From Anagrus nilaparvatae (taxonomy: Eukaryota; Arthropoda; Insecta; Hymenoptera; Mymaridae): 64,000 nt of DNA. The stretch spans positions 15,314,001 to 15,378,000 of the forward strand of contig JAKSXM010000014.1 of assembly GCA_022575985.1 (NCBI GenBank), written 5' to 3'. Under the pieces are notes generated by a model, which was given only the letters and a program-made list of their open reading frames with translations, ran no database searches and had not been told where the DNA came from. Numbering within the stretch: position 1 is the first letter of the stretch; each line of letters begins with the position of its first letter. The position numbers and the translations under genes are program-made. Below are positions 46,856-59,146 of this stretch, piece after piece.

Positions 46856-49008
46856 CCATATAATACGATTAAGCTGGCGATTCCTCGATTTTTTCCAACT
46901 TTACTGGACAAATACCTTAATTTTGATTAATACACGAAATTTTTCGAAAATAGTCTGTAGTTATACAATCTTAGTCAAAATCAAAACTCCCGTATTTTTG
47001 TTTGGATGTATTTTCTCTTAAAATGCTGTCAAAAATTGTTGATTTTACCCAGCCTTAAAACCAATTGGTAAACAGGAGTTTTAATTTTGGAAACAAAACT
47101 CCTGTATTTTCGCACAAAATACTGAAAAAAATAGTCGACTTTGGACGCTTCTAGAGCCCGAATGACCTAGCTTAGAAACCTAAAACCAACTAGTAACCGG
47201 GAAGTTTGATGTCGGGAAAAAAACTCCCGTATTTTCGCTCAAAATACTGTAAAAAATAGTCGACTCGACGAAATAGGAGTTTTCATGAGGTGTTTTCACT
47301 CGCTTTTTGCACACTTATCTCTCCAAATAAATACCGCTTGATGATCACGAAGGAAAAAGTCATGTGATGTGTACCACAGTTTGTATTCTGCTATATTATA
47401 AGATAAAACAGTAGGTTATATATGTATATTAGTACTATTCTATTTATCTTTATAGAATTTCAAAATTTTATTTAAATAGAAAAATGAAATATAAAAATTA
47501 TTTGTTATTTTAAATATTACCTGCATGCATCTTATGAATCAAAATAGAATTACATTTAATTTATCTTTAGATTTAGATTTAATGATAAATTATTTAACAT
47601 GCAAGTATATTAAATATATACATATATATGAATAAAACTAAAAATTTAATTTATTTTTTCAGTTAAAAGAGTTATGGTAATTATAAGTAATAAAGTATTT
47701 GATCACTTGATTCAAAATTCTTACCAACTGGAATATAAATAAAAAAACTTTAATTATTTGTTATTAAGCACTAAATACTGGGAAAATACTGCAAAGTATA
47801 TTTATCATATACTACTAGTATCAAAGCTAGTATATACATACTTTCTGTATACAATGCTTTATCGAAAAGATTATCAGTAACGTACATGAAATCATAAGAA
47901 CCTGTGCTCTTTTTAATTCAATTATAAAGATTTTTTCAAAAAATAAAAAATAATTAGTCTCATGTCGGCAGCACCCAGTGTCGCATAGCTCAAAAAACAA
48001 GTATTTTTATGTAAGTTTAACACATTGTTAATATAAAATTTTTTTTAATTCTCATGTTGTTCATTAGTAACTAAGAAAAAATTATATAATTTTTGTATTC
48101 AGATCACCTGGAGAGGCCAACGGATTTGTTTGTGAAATATTGTAAAATAAAAAAATTGTTACACATCAAAATAATTTGTATTGTTTTATTTATTTTAAAT
48201 AATTTGAAACAATAAAAAATTAAGTTCAGCTCCAATTCTGGTCAATAAAATATTATTTTTACTTTTAATATTAAAATGAGACCCAATTTACTTTCACGAC
48301 ATCAGTAAGGCATCAATAAGAACTTTGGACAAGAAAAAAATTTTTTAATATATTTTTTTATCGTAACTCAAAAATATTAACAATTATAAATAAGTTCTTT
48401 TTTATATTAATTAAATGCAAATTATTATATTATTGAAACTTGATAGCAATAAATTCTATTACTTTTAATTTTTTTTTTCTTTTGAATAAAATAAAAACTG
48501 AAATTAACATTTATTCTTCTTAGATCAGGGTAGTAAATTTTCCGTAGAATCCAATAAAAGGTTCAAATTTTTTTTTCAGCCGTGCATGCGCAGTAATTAA
48601 TAAAATACGCCAATTTTTCAAAACTTGATTTCTCAAAAGAAAAACCCTCTAGTAGGACTCAAAATACTTCTGACACTTAAAATTTTTTGATGAAAAAGAG
48701 AAACTGCTGGATTATTGCGTGTTGATAACTCTTCGTATATTAAAAAACAGCAGCTTTTAAATTTTTATTTTTTACAAATTTCAAATTTCCCGTCAAGTCA
48801 CATGACCAATTAAAAAAAGTTTGGATTCCTAGGAAAATTTTACATAAAGATATATGTTTTTATGTTTTTACGAACTTTTATGTTGAAACCATCAAATTTG
48901 AAAGAATTTTTTGATTCATTTCGATTAATTTACAAAGATAGTGTCAAATGTTTGGGATGCCGATTTGCTTCTGAGTTTCAGGATTAGGTTTTTTAGGCTA
49001 TACTCTAA
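46856..49008. other. Gene-free AT-rich spacer with one inverted-repeat partner
   Basis: 46940-47290 shows a loose repeated phrase (AAAACTCCCGTATTTT with ACTGTAAAAAATAGTCGAC-like sequence). 48650-48820 is the reverse-complement partner of 60553-60727. No gene was recognised. Confidence 0.5.
48650..48820. repeat. Dispersed repeat, inverted copy at 60553-60727
   Basis: GTAGGACTCAAAATACTTCT, ATGAAAAAGAGAAACTGCTG and GTCACATGACCAATTAAAAA recur in reverse complement near 60.6 kb with high identity. The copies are about 12 kb apart and surround the transposon-rich block. Confidence 0.75.
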
Positions 49009-49319
49009 TACTTCAGCCAGATTAGGGGGGGGGGAGTGTATAATTACTGGTCGTCATGAGCTTATAGTCCAGGTCTATCCGTGAAACCACCTCTACCTAA
49101 TTATGAAAGGCGGAAAATCGAGTGAAAACCGATTGCATTGTATTCAGGAGTATGTTAGAAACAAAGTCCCGGAAAGTAGAATATGCTTAAATGAAAAGGG
49201 GGGGTTTTCACCCCATTTTTTCACCCCATTTCCCCCACAAGTACAAGCTCATTTAAGAAACAACTTTTTTTTAATTTTAAGGAGTGCATATAGGTTTTTT
49301 GGGTCACGGAACCCAAAAA

Positions 49320-50540
49320 TGATGTCAGAAATGATATTGGATGCATTGGGGGGGGTGAATTAGCCCATTTTTCACCCCTTTTACCCAAAAAATATCTAAT
49401 TTTTACAAAAACGTGTATTTTTCATTTTTAAATGTCTCTATGGGTTTTTTGGGTCAGGGAATTCAAAAATTATTTCAGAAATGATATTGGATGCATTGCG
49501 GGGGGTGAATTAGCCCATTTTTCACCCCTTTTACCCCAAAAATATCTAAATTTTACAAAAACGTGTATTTTTCATTTTTAAATGTCTCTATGGGTTTTTT
49601 GGGTCAGGGAATTCAAAAATTATGTCAGAAATGATATTGGATGCATTGCGGGGGGTGAATTAGCCCATTTTTCACCCCTTTTACCCCAAAAATATCTAAT
49701 TTTTACAAAAACGTGTATTTTTCATTTTTAAATGTCTCTATGGGTTTTTTTGGTCAGGGAATTCAAAAATTATGTCAGAAATGATATTGGATGCATTGGG
49801 GGGGGGTGAATTAGCCCATTTTTCACCCCTTTTACCCCAAAAATATCTAATTTTTACAAAAACGTGTATTTTTCATTTTTAAATGTCTCTATGGGTTTTT
49901 TGGGTCAGGGAATTCAAAAATTATGTCAGAAATGATATTGGATGCATTGCGGGGGGTGAATTAGCCCATTTTTCACCCCTTTTACCCCAAAAATATCTAA
50001 TTTTTACAAAAACGTGTATTTTTCATTTTTAAATGTCTCTATGGGTTTTTTGGGTCAGGGAATTCAAAAATTATGTCAGAAATGATATTGGATGCATTGC
50101 GGGGGGTGAATTAGCCCATTTTTCACCCCTTTTACCCCAAAAATATCTAATTTTTACAAAAACGTGTATATTTCATTTTTAAATGTCTCTATGGGTTTTT
50201 TGGGTCAGGGAATTCAAAAATTATGTCAGAAATGATATTGGATGCATTGCGGGGGGTGAATTAGCCTATTTTTCACCCGTTTTACCCCAAAAATATCTAA
50301 TTTTTACAAAAACGTGTATTTTTCATTTTTAAATGTCTCTATGGGTTTTTTGGGTCAGGGAATTCAAAAATTATTTCAGAAATGATATTGGATGCATTGG
50401 GGGGGGGGGGGTTAATTAGCCCATTTTTCACCCCTTTTACCCCAAAAATATCTAATTTTTACAAAAACGTGTATTTTTCATTTTTAAATGTCTCTATAAG
50501 TTTTTTGGGTCATGAAATTATAAAATTATGTCACGAATGC
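49320..50540. repeat. 150-bp tandem array, left arm (about eight copies)
   Basis: AATGATATTGGATGCATTG recurs at 49331, 49481, 49631, 49781, 49932, 50082, 50232 and 50382, that is every 150 bp. Units are nearly identical and contain GGGTGAATTAGCCCATTTTT and ATGGGTTTTTTGGGTCAGGG. G-run length varies (6 to 12). Open frames in the array are repeat by-products. Confidence 0.95.
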
Positions 50541-50572
50541 TATTTAAAGTCAACTAGGCTTTTTTATTTCTT

Positions 50573-51457
50573 CCCAGGCAACCAACGACGTTTCGGAAAC
50601 GCCTCCAACCCGTTTCTGAAGAAACGAATTAAACCAATTTGCACCGTTTAATAAACGTTTCTGGAACCGTTTCAGAAACGTAAAAATGCGCCTTAGAATT
50701 TTAAAATCCTAATTTTAGAATTAATTCCACAGCGAATATTCTTATGTTTATTCATACTAGAAGTTATTTGCTAATGTTTTTAATTTTACATATAAATTTT
50801 TTAGTTTACTTACAATTATAAGTATAATTTAATTAAAAATTTATAAATAATTTTTAATTATTTTGATTTTCAATGAAAATCATAGCAAAAATACAAAACC
50901 GAACAAGTCGATTTTGTAACATAATAAATATTTAACCGGGTCTTATATACAGTTGGAAGATTATTTTATATATGACTTGAGAAAAGCAGTAATCGCCACC
51001 TATTAATCATCTTAATTAGTTCATTTCTTCTAAAATAGATGGCTTTTTTGAAAGTCATAAATAAAATGATTTTTCAACTGCATATAGGACCTCGTTAAAT
51101 ATTTATTATGTTACAAAATCGACTTGTTCGTTTTTGTATTTTTGCTATGATTTTCATTGAAAATCAAAATAATTAAAAATTATTTATAAATTTTTAATTA
51201 AATTATACTTATAAGTGTAAGTAAACTAAAAAATTTATATGTAAAATTAAAAACATTAGCAAATAACTTCTAGTATGAATAAACATAAGAATATTCGCTG
51301 TGGAATTAGTTCTAAAATTAGGATTTTAAAATTCTAAGGCGCATTTTTACGTTTCTGAAACGGTTCCAGAAACGTTTCTTAAACGGTGCAAATTGGTTTA
51401 ATTCGTTTCTTCAGAAACGGGTTGGAGACGTTTCCGAAACGTCGTTGGTTGCCTGGG
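50573..51457. mobile_element. 885-bp perfect-arm fold-back element, CCCAGGCAACC termini
   Basis: CCCAGGCAACCAACGACGTT (left) and its reverse complement (right) start arms of about 440 bp. The arms are almost identical, and the centre is near 51015. The subterminal part has several GTTTC(N)GAAAC blocks. It contains no open frame, and no target duplication is obvious. It lies just 3' of the PIN-CXC gene inside the larger element. Confidence 0.88.
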
Positions 51458-51710
51458 TGAACTTCGTAATTTAATAATCATGAATATAAAGTAAGTATGA
51501 GGTTTTTTTTTATTTTTTAAAAAATCATAAAATTCCAGAAGAAAATATAACATTAAAAAAGTAGATTTTAAATGATTTTGATAATTTAAAAATGTTTTAT
51601 TTTCTTACTGAAATTGTTCCTTTGGTTACGTAAAAAACATTATTTTAATAACTTTTTACTTATTTAACATTACATTCATACACATTATGTACATAAAGTT
51701 AAAAATAAAT

Positions 51711-53793
51711 TTAAAATTCATCGTCAGAAGTTTCTTCCCCATCTTCAAAGCTTTGGAAATCTTCCATTACTTGAGCAATTGCTTCATACTCTGTATTATC
51801 TTCGTCTTCTTCTACTTCTGCAGCCGTTTCGTTACCTTCCGCGATCCCTATTGGGCAGTTTGTACACGTACTTCCACAACAATTTACGCAAGCAAGTGTG
51901 CATTCTAGGCCACTTTTCCTGCATGAGCAATTGAATCCACAGCCTTTTTGGCATGCACAAATTATAACATTGAATACATGGTCCGGTGCCATAGGTTGGA
52001 CCATTTTTACTGGTTTTAGAATTTGTCCTACTTTCTGCCACCCCCAATCTTCTGGATTTAGGGGATTGATCTGGTTGAGCATGGTGCCGATCCACTCTCG
52101 AACTTGAAAATAAACCCTTTTTAAATGTTGCTCGAGGGCATCAAGGGTAGGTGGTAAAAATGGAAGGTCACCGATGTTCTTTTTTTTTTTCTGTGCATCT
52201 TTTGCCTTTTTTCCTGGTTTTTCTACGGCTTTTTTTATTCTTTTTATTCTTGAAGAATTTCTTTCCGTGAAAATTTGATACCTTAATTCGTGAAGTTTTT
52301 GTGCTGGAGTTAGGTTGTTGGATAAAATGCGTTTCCCTTGATACAGTGCTACAGTGCATTCGACGCCAGCCTCTATAATTTTCTCCAAATCCGGCTCTGA
52401 AGTAAAGGCCTTAACCTTCTCCTGCAAATCAGGCCGTTTTTCAAAGATTTCAAAGAAATATTTTTTTCCCTGATTAAAAAAACCACTTGTGGTATCACAA
52501 CCACTGAACGCATGGAGAAATAACAAATAGTTTTGACAATTTGGTAAATCTGTACTTAAACTTTTATTTGAAAAAAATTCTTGGCGTTCAGTGGCCGTTC
52601 TATTTGCAGGTTTTAAAAAGTAAAACTCTTCGTCATTATCTAGTGTCAAACTTATTAAAATAATCAGTACATCTATATCTTGACATACAATAGCTATTTT
52701 TTTTCCTGGAAAATCTACCGTAGTAACAGCCGTTTCCACAATGTCACGATCTGCATCACCTTTAGCTTGCTTACATTTTATATGATTTTCTTGCAATTTG
52801 AGCATTAATAATTGTATGAATTTGTTTTTATTTTTTTGATTGGACAAAAACTTTTCCTGTTGAGTTTGAAGTTTTGAATGTAAATTAATGTTGTACTCCT
52901 GACAAATAAATTTGGATGATCTCCTGCTTCTCTCCCATGATTTTATGGAGTCCTCTTCATACCCATCAAATACCACGTAAATGGAATTTCCATAATTATT
53001 TTTTAAGAAGTTGACGTAACTGTTTACAATACTTGCAAATTTAGAACCTGGCACCCACTTTAATTGATGTATCAGCCAACCTCCGTCAATTATATATGCA
53101 AATTCATCTGTTTTTCGCAAATTTGTCTCGCATGGGGTAAAAAAATCGTATAACTGTGATTTCGTATTTTTCCTAAACCCATAAATATAAAACAAAGATT
53201 GAGGAAATGGAGAAAGTTCGTATAAGAACATGTTTTTTAATTCCTCATTAGTAGTATTCATTAACAGTATCCTTTGAAAAATATCATTTGGATCGACAGC
53301 TACAATATCGTCATGAATTTTTACAGTGCAATTCATATGCTGTAAAGTTATTACTTTGTTATCCTTAGTTATTTTTATATCTCGAAAATTCGTCTTTGAT
53401 TCATAAACTTTATCCATTCCCTTAATACCGTTAGTAAAAGCATCGATAGTATTAACACTTTCATCAGCAACCAATCCTGTTGAAATGGATGTTAGTTCAG
53501 TAAATGCTAACGGATTATGCAGATCAAAGAATGCGTTAAAATCTCTGACTACCCTGGCATCTACTAGTATTCTGGATAGCCTTGAGTCTTTATGCTGATC
53601 CGATTTGTCCAGAGATAAACCACAATATTTTGCTAAAGCAGCTATCATGTCATTTGTGGGTATGGTACCTTGAATCCATTGGAAAACTACGCTATTAGTT
53701 GCCCCTCTTGAAAAGGGCCCTCCTTGAACACTCATGGCCTTCATTAATGTTTGTTCTATCGTTTTTAGGGGAGTGAAGTACAATACGTGGCAG
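51711..53793 (-). CDS. PIN/FEN-like nuclease-fold protein with C-terminal CXC-type cysteine cluster (transposon gene)
   Basis: About 690 residues are open in this exon. Numbering is from codon 53783, which is TTG. The first in-frame ATG is at 53744. The frame continues upstream to an acceptor, ATATTTAG, at 53794, so an earlier exon is likely and no real start is visible here. A PIN/FEN-type pattern of acidic residues is visible: IIDGGWLIHQ (D233), VVFDGYEEDS, KGDADRD (D343-D347), CQDIDVL (D369, D371) and FSGCDTTSGF (D430). A basic linker and helices follow. The cysteine cluster at about 610-645 (CACQKGCGFNCSCRKSGLEC, then CVNCCGSTCTNC) resembles tesmin/TSO1-type CXC DNA-binding domains. The tail is strongly acidic. 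Proteins with FSGCDTTSGF are repeated in many invertebrate genomes. Biochemical function and superfamily are unknown to me; a transposition role is inferred from its place between inverted repeats. Confidence 0.75.
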
Positions 53794-53972
53794 CTAAATA
53801 TTCCAACAATACTTTAAAATTTTTATAAAAATTTTTTTTCTCAAAAAACTCTGCTACGAAACACTCAGATTATTGTAAACGAAGATTACCAGAAAAATAT
53901 AGAAATTTAATAATAATGTTTTTTTTTAAGATTGCATTTCTGGAATAAAAAGAGGTAAAAATGGCCACTTAA

Positions 53973-55364
53973 CCCATAAGCGCCTAATCGACAATTCTTG
54001 GATACATGAATATTTTGGTATGAAAAAATGAATATTTTAGACTAAAAATCTCACCTAGTAGGTATTTTTTATCGCTCTTTCCATTTCCGGAGTCCATGTT
54101 TACCTACGACCCTTAGGAAATGAAATATCAACCCCTAAAGTAGGGTAAAATCATTAAAATTGTAAAATTAAAAAAAAAAAGTTACTACACGCAAAAAAAA
54201 AGTTTCTTTATGTTGGAAATTATATTTTTTACTTTCCAAAAGGTAAAAGATGAAAATTTTTGTATTCTCAGCACATTTACCCTCTCTAGGGCGTAAATAT
54301 TAGGGGTAAGGGGGTGAATTTTACAGATGTATAAAAATTGAATATTTTCAGCTGAAAAAATTACTTAGTAGGTATTTTTAATCGCTCTTTCCATTTCCGA
54401 AGTCTGTTTTCATCTACGACCCTTGGGTAATGAAATATCAACCCCTAAAGTAAGGTAAAATTACTAAAATTGTAAAATTAAAAAAAAAAGTTACTACACG
54501 CAAAAGAAAAGTTTCTTTATGTTGGAAATTATATTTATTACTTTCCAAAAGATAAAAGATGAAAATTTTTGTATTCTCAGCACATTTACCCTCTCTAGGG
54601 GGTAAATATTAGGGGAAAGGGGGGGGGATTTTACAGATGTATAAAAATTGAATATTTTTAGCTGAAAACATCACCTAGTAGGTATTTTTGGTCGCTCTTT
54701 CCATTTCCGAAGTCTGTTTTTACCTACGACCCTTGGGTAATGAAATATCAACCCCTAAAGTAGGGTAAAATCACTAAAATTGTAAAATTTAAAAAAAAAA
54801 GTTACTGCAAGCAAAAAAATATATTTTTAATGTTGAAAATGATATTTTTTACTTTCCAAGAGATAAAGGAAGTAAGTTTATTTATTTTTAGCACATTAAC
54901 CCATTCGAAGGATTGAATATTATGTCGAAAACAGACTTCAGATATGGAAAGAGCGACCAAAAATACATACCAGTTGACGTATTTAGCTAAAAATATTCAT
55001 TTTTTATACAACTGTAAAATACACCCCCTCGCCCCAAACATTTACCCCCTCGAGAGGGTGAATGTGCTGAGAATACATAAATCTGCATCTTTTACCTTTT
55101 GGAAAGTAAAAAAAAATAATTTCCAACATAAAGAAACTTTTCTTTTGCGTAGTAACTTTTTTTTTTAAATTTTACAATTTTAGTGATTTTACCCTACTTT
55201 AGGGGTTGATATTTCATTACCTAAGGGTCGTAGGTAAAAACGGACTCCGGAAATGGAAAGAGCGATAAAAAATACCTACTGGGTGAGATTTTTAGCCTAA
55301 AATATTCATTTTTTCATACCAAAATATTCATGTGTCCAAGAATTGTCGATTAGGCGCTTATGGG
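53973..55364. mobile_element. piggyBac-like fold-back MITE (1.4 kb), TTAA-flanked
   Basis: Termini CCCATAAGCGCCTAATCGAC are inverted, flanked by TTAA at 53969-53972 and 55365-55368. The left arm contains three direct repeats of about 310 bp (GTTACTACACGC at 54181 and 54491, GTTACTGCAAGC at 54801), each with ATCGCTCTTTCCATTTCCG or a close variant. The right arm is the inverse of one unit. It has no transposase frame. It lies between the PIN-CXC gene and the right arm of the large element and may have displaced that gene's 5' exon. Confidence 0.85.
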
Positions 55365-55389
55365 TTAACCCCCAGAAATGCATAAATTA

Positions 55390-56300
55390 ACATTTCTGAC
55401 ATATTTTTTGAATTCCCTGACCCAAAAAACCCATAGAGACATTTGAAAATGAAAAATAAACATTTTTATAAAAATTAGTTATTTTTGGGGTAAAAGGGGT
55501 GAAAAATGGGCTAATTCACCCCCCGCAATGCATCCAATATCATTTCTGACATAATTTTTGAATTCCCTGACCCAAAAAACCCATAGAGACATTTAAAAAT
55601 GAAAAATACACGTTTTTGTAAAAATTAGATATTTTTGGGGTAAAAGGGGTGAAAAATGGGCTAATTCACCCCCCCCCCCCAATGCATCCAATATCATTTC
55701 TGACATAATTTTTGAATTCCCTGACCCAAAAAACCCATAGAGACATTTGAAAATGAAAAATAAACATTTTTATAAAAATTAGTTATTTTTGAGGTAAAAG
55801 GGGTGAAAAATGGGCTAATTCACCCCCCGCAATGCATCCAATATCATTTCTGACATAATTTTTGAATTCCCTGACCCAAAAAACCCATAGAGACATTTAA
55901 AAATGAAAAATACACGTTTTTGTAAAAATTAGATATTTTTGGGGTAAAAGGGGTGAAAAATGGGCTAATTCACCCCCCGCAATGCATCCAATATCATTTC
56001 TGACATAATTTTTGAATTCCCTGACCCAAAAAACCCATAGAGACATTTAAAAATGAAAAATACACGTTTTTGTAAAATTTAGATATTTTTGGGGTAAAAG
56101 GGGTGAAAAATGGGCTAATTCACCCCCCGCAATGCATCCAATATCATTTCTGACATAATTTTTGAATTCCCTGACCCAAAAAACCCATAGAGACATTTAA
56201 AAATGAAAAATACACGTTTTTGTAAAAATTAGATATTTTTTGGGTAAAAGGGGTGAAAAATGGGCTAATTCACCCCCCCCAATGCATCCAATATCATTTC
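55390..56300. repeat. 150-bp tandem array, right arm (about six copies, inverted)
   Basis: CATCCAATATCATTTCTGAC recurs near 55531, 55685, 55835, 55985, 56135 and 56285. The unit is the reverse complement of the left-arm unit. C-run length varies (6 to 10) and shifts one interval to 154 bp. Confidence 0.93.
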
Positions 56301-56811
56301 TGACATCATTTTTGGGTTCCGTGACCCAAAAAACCTATATGCACTCCTTAAAATTAAAAAAAAGTTGTTTATTAAATGAGCTTGTACTTGTGGGGGAAAT
56401 GGGGTGAAAAAATGGGGTGAAAATACCCCCTTTTCATTTAAGCATATTCTACTTTCCGGGACTTTGTTTCTAACATACTCCTGAATACAATGCAATCGGT
56501 TTTCACTCGATTTTCCGCCTTTCATAATTAGGTAGAGGTTTGGCCTTTTTTTTCACAGATTAACCTGGACTATTAGGTCTACTATAGGTTTTATGGGTCG
56601 CGATCGGTCGCTGATAAGGAGTGTTTTACGGGAGATATTTGGCGAGCACCTTTAAATTTGCAAAAATTAACCCTAAAAAAGGTATATAAAAAGGGCGTTC
56701 CCCAATCTCTCCTGGAAGAAACTCCAAGTATCAGCAGCCCAAAAAACCTACGATTGGAACCAAATCTTATGATGGAAACTATACACCCTAAACTAAGATT
56801 TGACTGGAGTA

Positions 56812-57090
56812 TAAATGAAGCTGCTAGCTTGTAAATCAACCTAATACCTTCCATTTGGTACCATGTAAAAAATCGTCTAATAGCCAGCTAATAGCTGGCT
56901 ACAATCTGGCTGCGTACTGGATACCAATTTATATTTTACTAATTTTCTTTGAAATTTTATTCCGGAAAATCCCATCCTATCCTATCCTATCCTAAAAAAG
57001 GCATTGCTCATCGCAACGGTTGCTAGGTGTAATCGCAATAAAGTCATTCGGATTGGTTCTCACAATAATGTAAACAAACATTATATTATA
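56812..57090. other. Spacer with a (CCTAT)n stretch
   Basis: Between two elements, CCTATCCTATCCTATCCTA occurs near 56975-56995. It differs from the insect TTAGG telomere repeat. No gene. Confidence 0.6.
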
Positions 57091-58058
57091 CACACCAAAA
57101 CATAAAGATTGTTTTTAATACTACTGTTTATTAAATTTTGTATTTAATATTTTAAAAATATTAAATTTAAAAATAAATCTTATAAAACTATTTAATTTCA
57201 TTTTCAATCTTATTGTTTTTGTTTTTTCACGAAAAAGATTTTTTTTCGAAAAAAATATTTTGGAATGAGGTTATGAGTATATATTTTTTATTTTTATAAC
57301 TCAAGTTTGTTTATCGAATTGGTTCGGTGATCAAAATATGCTTAATTCTTTTTTAATTTAACGTTATTAATGATTAAAAATAATTTAATTACTTTTATTT
57401 AAATAAATAGGCGTAAAGTGATAATTCATATTTTTTTCATGTTTAATTAAATGATTTATATTTTTAAATTAATTCATGATAATTTAGCTTTATTGTGCTT
57501 TGCTGTGTGCCTTAAAAACCTGGATTAAGTTGAATTAAAACCTGTTAAAGATTTTAGTTTTAGATGATAAGCTACGTTAAGAAATTGCTTGAAGACGAAA
57601 GTTATAAAGAATAAATGCAATATAAATGTGTTATTAGAATAAAAAACATACAACATAGCTTTCAAAAAACGCTTTTAAAAATCCTTGAACCTCAAGATAC
57701 TTGATCCTCAACTACAAAAAGTATTAAAAATCATACCTTACGCTTATCTAAAATAAAATTAATTTAATTACTTTTAATTATTAATAACATTAAACTAAAA
57801 AAAAATTAAGTATATTTTGATAACCGATCAAATTCGGTAAACAAACTTGAGTTAAAAATAAAAAATATATACTCATAACCTTATTTAAAAATATTTTTTT
57901 CGAAAAAAAATCTTTTGCCTGAAAAAACAAAAACAATAAGATTGAAAATGAAATTAAATAGTTTTATAAGATTTATTTTAAAATTTAATAGTTTTAAAAT
58001 ATTAAATACAAAATTTAATAAAAAGTAGTATTAAAAACAATCTTTATGTTTTGGTGTG
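57091..58058. mobile_element. 968-bp fold-back element, CACACCAAAACATAAAGATT termini, TA-flanked
   Basis: The left end CACACCAAAACATAAAGATT is the reverse complement of the right end, with TA on both sides (57089-57090 and 58059-58060). Arms of about 320 bp pair along their length (GAGTATATATTTTTTATTTT, AACTCAAGTTTGTTTA, CGAATT/AATTCG). The centre is non-repeated AT-rich DNA without an open frame. Confidence 0.85.
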
Positions 58059-59146
58059 TACACACAAAATTTTAAATTCATATTATAATAAAAATTGTAA
58101 GGTTATCGATGAATTAAATGTAGGTTATATTATTTAAAATTTTTGCAATTTACCCTAAATTCTAAGTCTGAATAATCATAAATTTTTTGTTTTAATAACT
58201 CAAATTCATCAATCTTTGCGCGAAGCGCAGTTGAATCTAGTATAGAAAAAAGAATCTGCTTGCCACAAGCGGGATTCCGTTTGCGAAAATCGGTAAAAAC
58301 TTTTGCGGCAAATGAATTTCTTTTTTTTCAGTGCAGGATTGATAATTTTTTATCTTAAAATTGCCATAACTTACTAAAAAAATAAATATAAGATTTCTAA
58401 ATAATAGCTAATTACTCCCAAGTATAAGTCCCCACCGGGCACATGAAAATAATTTTCTTTCTTATGAGAATAATTAAATGAGTTATTTTATGAAAATCTT
58501 ATATTATTAAAAATATTAATATTTTTTTTTTGGTAAATGGTAAATTATTTTACCCGGCAATTAATATCCAACAATCTTTTTACAATAACTACCAAATTAA
58601 AATATACAATGTACATTTATTTTAATCAAGCTATGTGTAAAATTGCTGCTTACACCGACCGTGATTTTGTTATAAACTAATAATTTTAATTTTATTACTT
58701 AATCGTGAATATGAGTAATAACTTTTAATGATTAGATAAAACTAATAATCAAAATGACATAACATTTTAATATATATTAGCGTTTAATTTTGTTCCATAT
58801 GGGTAAATAAAATTTTAATTAAAAAATATAAGTTTTTATTTGATTTAATAATTTTTTGTATATTTAGTGAGTTGAAATTTATAAATGAAAAAAATAAATT
58901 TTTTTGAAAATTGAAAATATATATATTGGTTTTCAAAAAGATCAATGCTATAATCATTCTTAAGTGACTGACTGTCACACATGGACGCGAAATTATAGTC
59001 TAAATCACTTTTTTTACGTTGGTTAAAGTTTTATTTTTTTTAAATCTTATTTTATTTTAAAATTTATTCATATAGTAAAAAAAAAATTTTTGCTTGTTTC
59101 AAATCTGTTAATAAGTTTATTTCTTTATTACAGGAAAAGGTTAAAA
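58059..59146. other. Spacer upstream of acid phosphatase 2
   Basis: 58245-58337 is a terminal fragment of the CACTGAAAAA family (CTTGCCACAAGCGGGATTCC to TTTTTTTTCAGTGCA). The rest is AT-rich. A splice acceptor, TTTATTACAG, ends at 59133, 13 bases before the phosphatase ATG, so a 5' non-coding exon should lie further upstream. None could be placed. Confidence 0.5.

Larger units (their letters stand above)
49009..56811. mobile_element. 7.8-kb inverted-repeat transposon carrying a PIN-CXC gene
   Basis: The left end TACTTCAGCCAGATTAGG and the right end (inward) TACTCCAGTCAAATCTTAGT match with small changes, and both begin with TA. Subterminal parts continue to pair: ATAGTCCAGGT, then CTCTACCTAATTATGAAAG, then a 260-bp block at 49103-49363 and 56265-56525. 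Inside these lie arrays of a 150-bp unit in opposite orientation. The centre holds a fold-back element (50573-51457), a minus-strand gene (51711-53793) and a TTAA-flanked fold-back (53973-55364). The outer ends also occur on the fold-back at 36265. The superfamily is not identified. Confidence 0.7.

Noticed and set aside
49103..50651. Open frames in the left arm of the 7.8-kb element (and their mirror at 56265-56525)
   Set aside because: They fall in inverted and tandem repeats and end in G-run variation; the same frame appears in both arms because the DNA is duplicated.
51832..52359. Alternative frames inside the PIN-CXC gene
   Set aside because: The long frame carries all conserved motifs; the short ones are shadows.
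56970..56996. (CCTAT)n as telomeric DNA
   Set aside because: Only about four copies, a different unit from insect TTAGG, and located between transposons.
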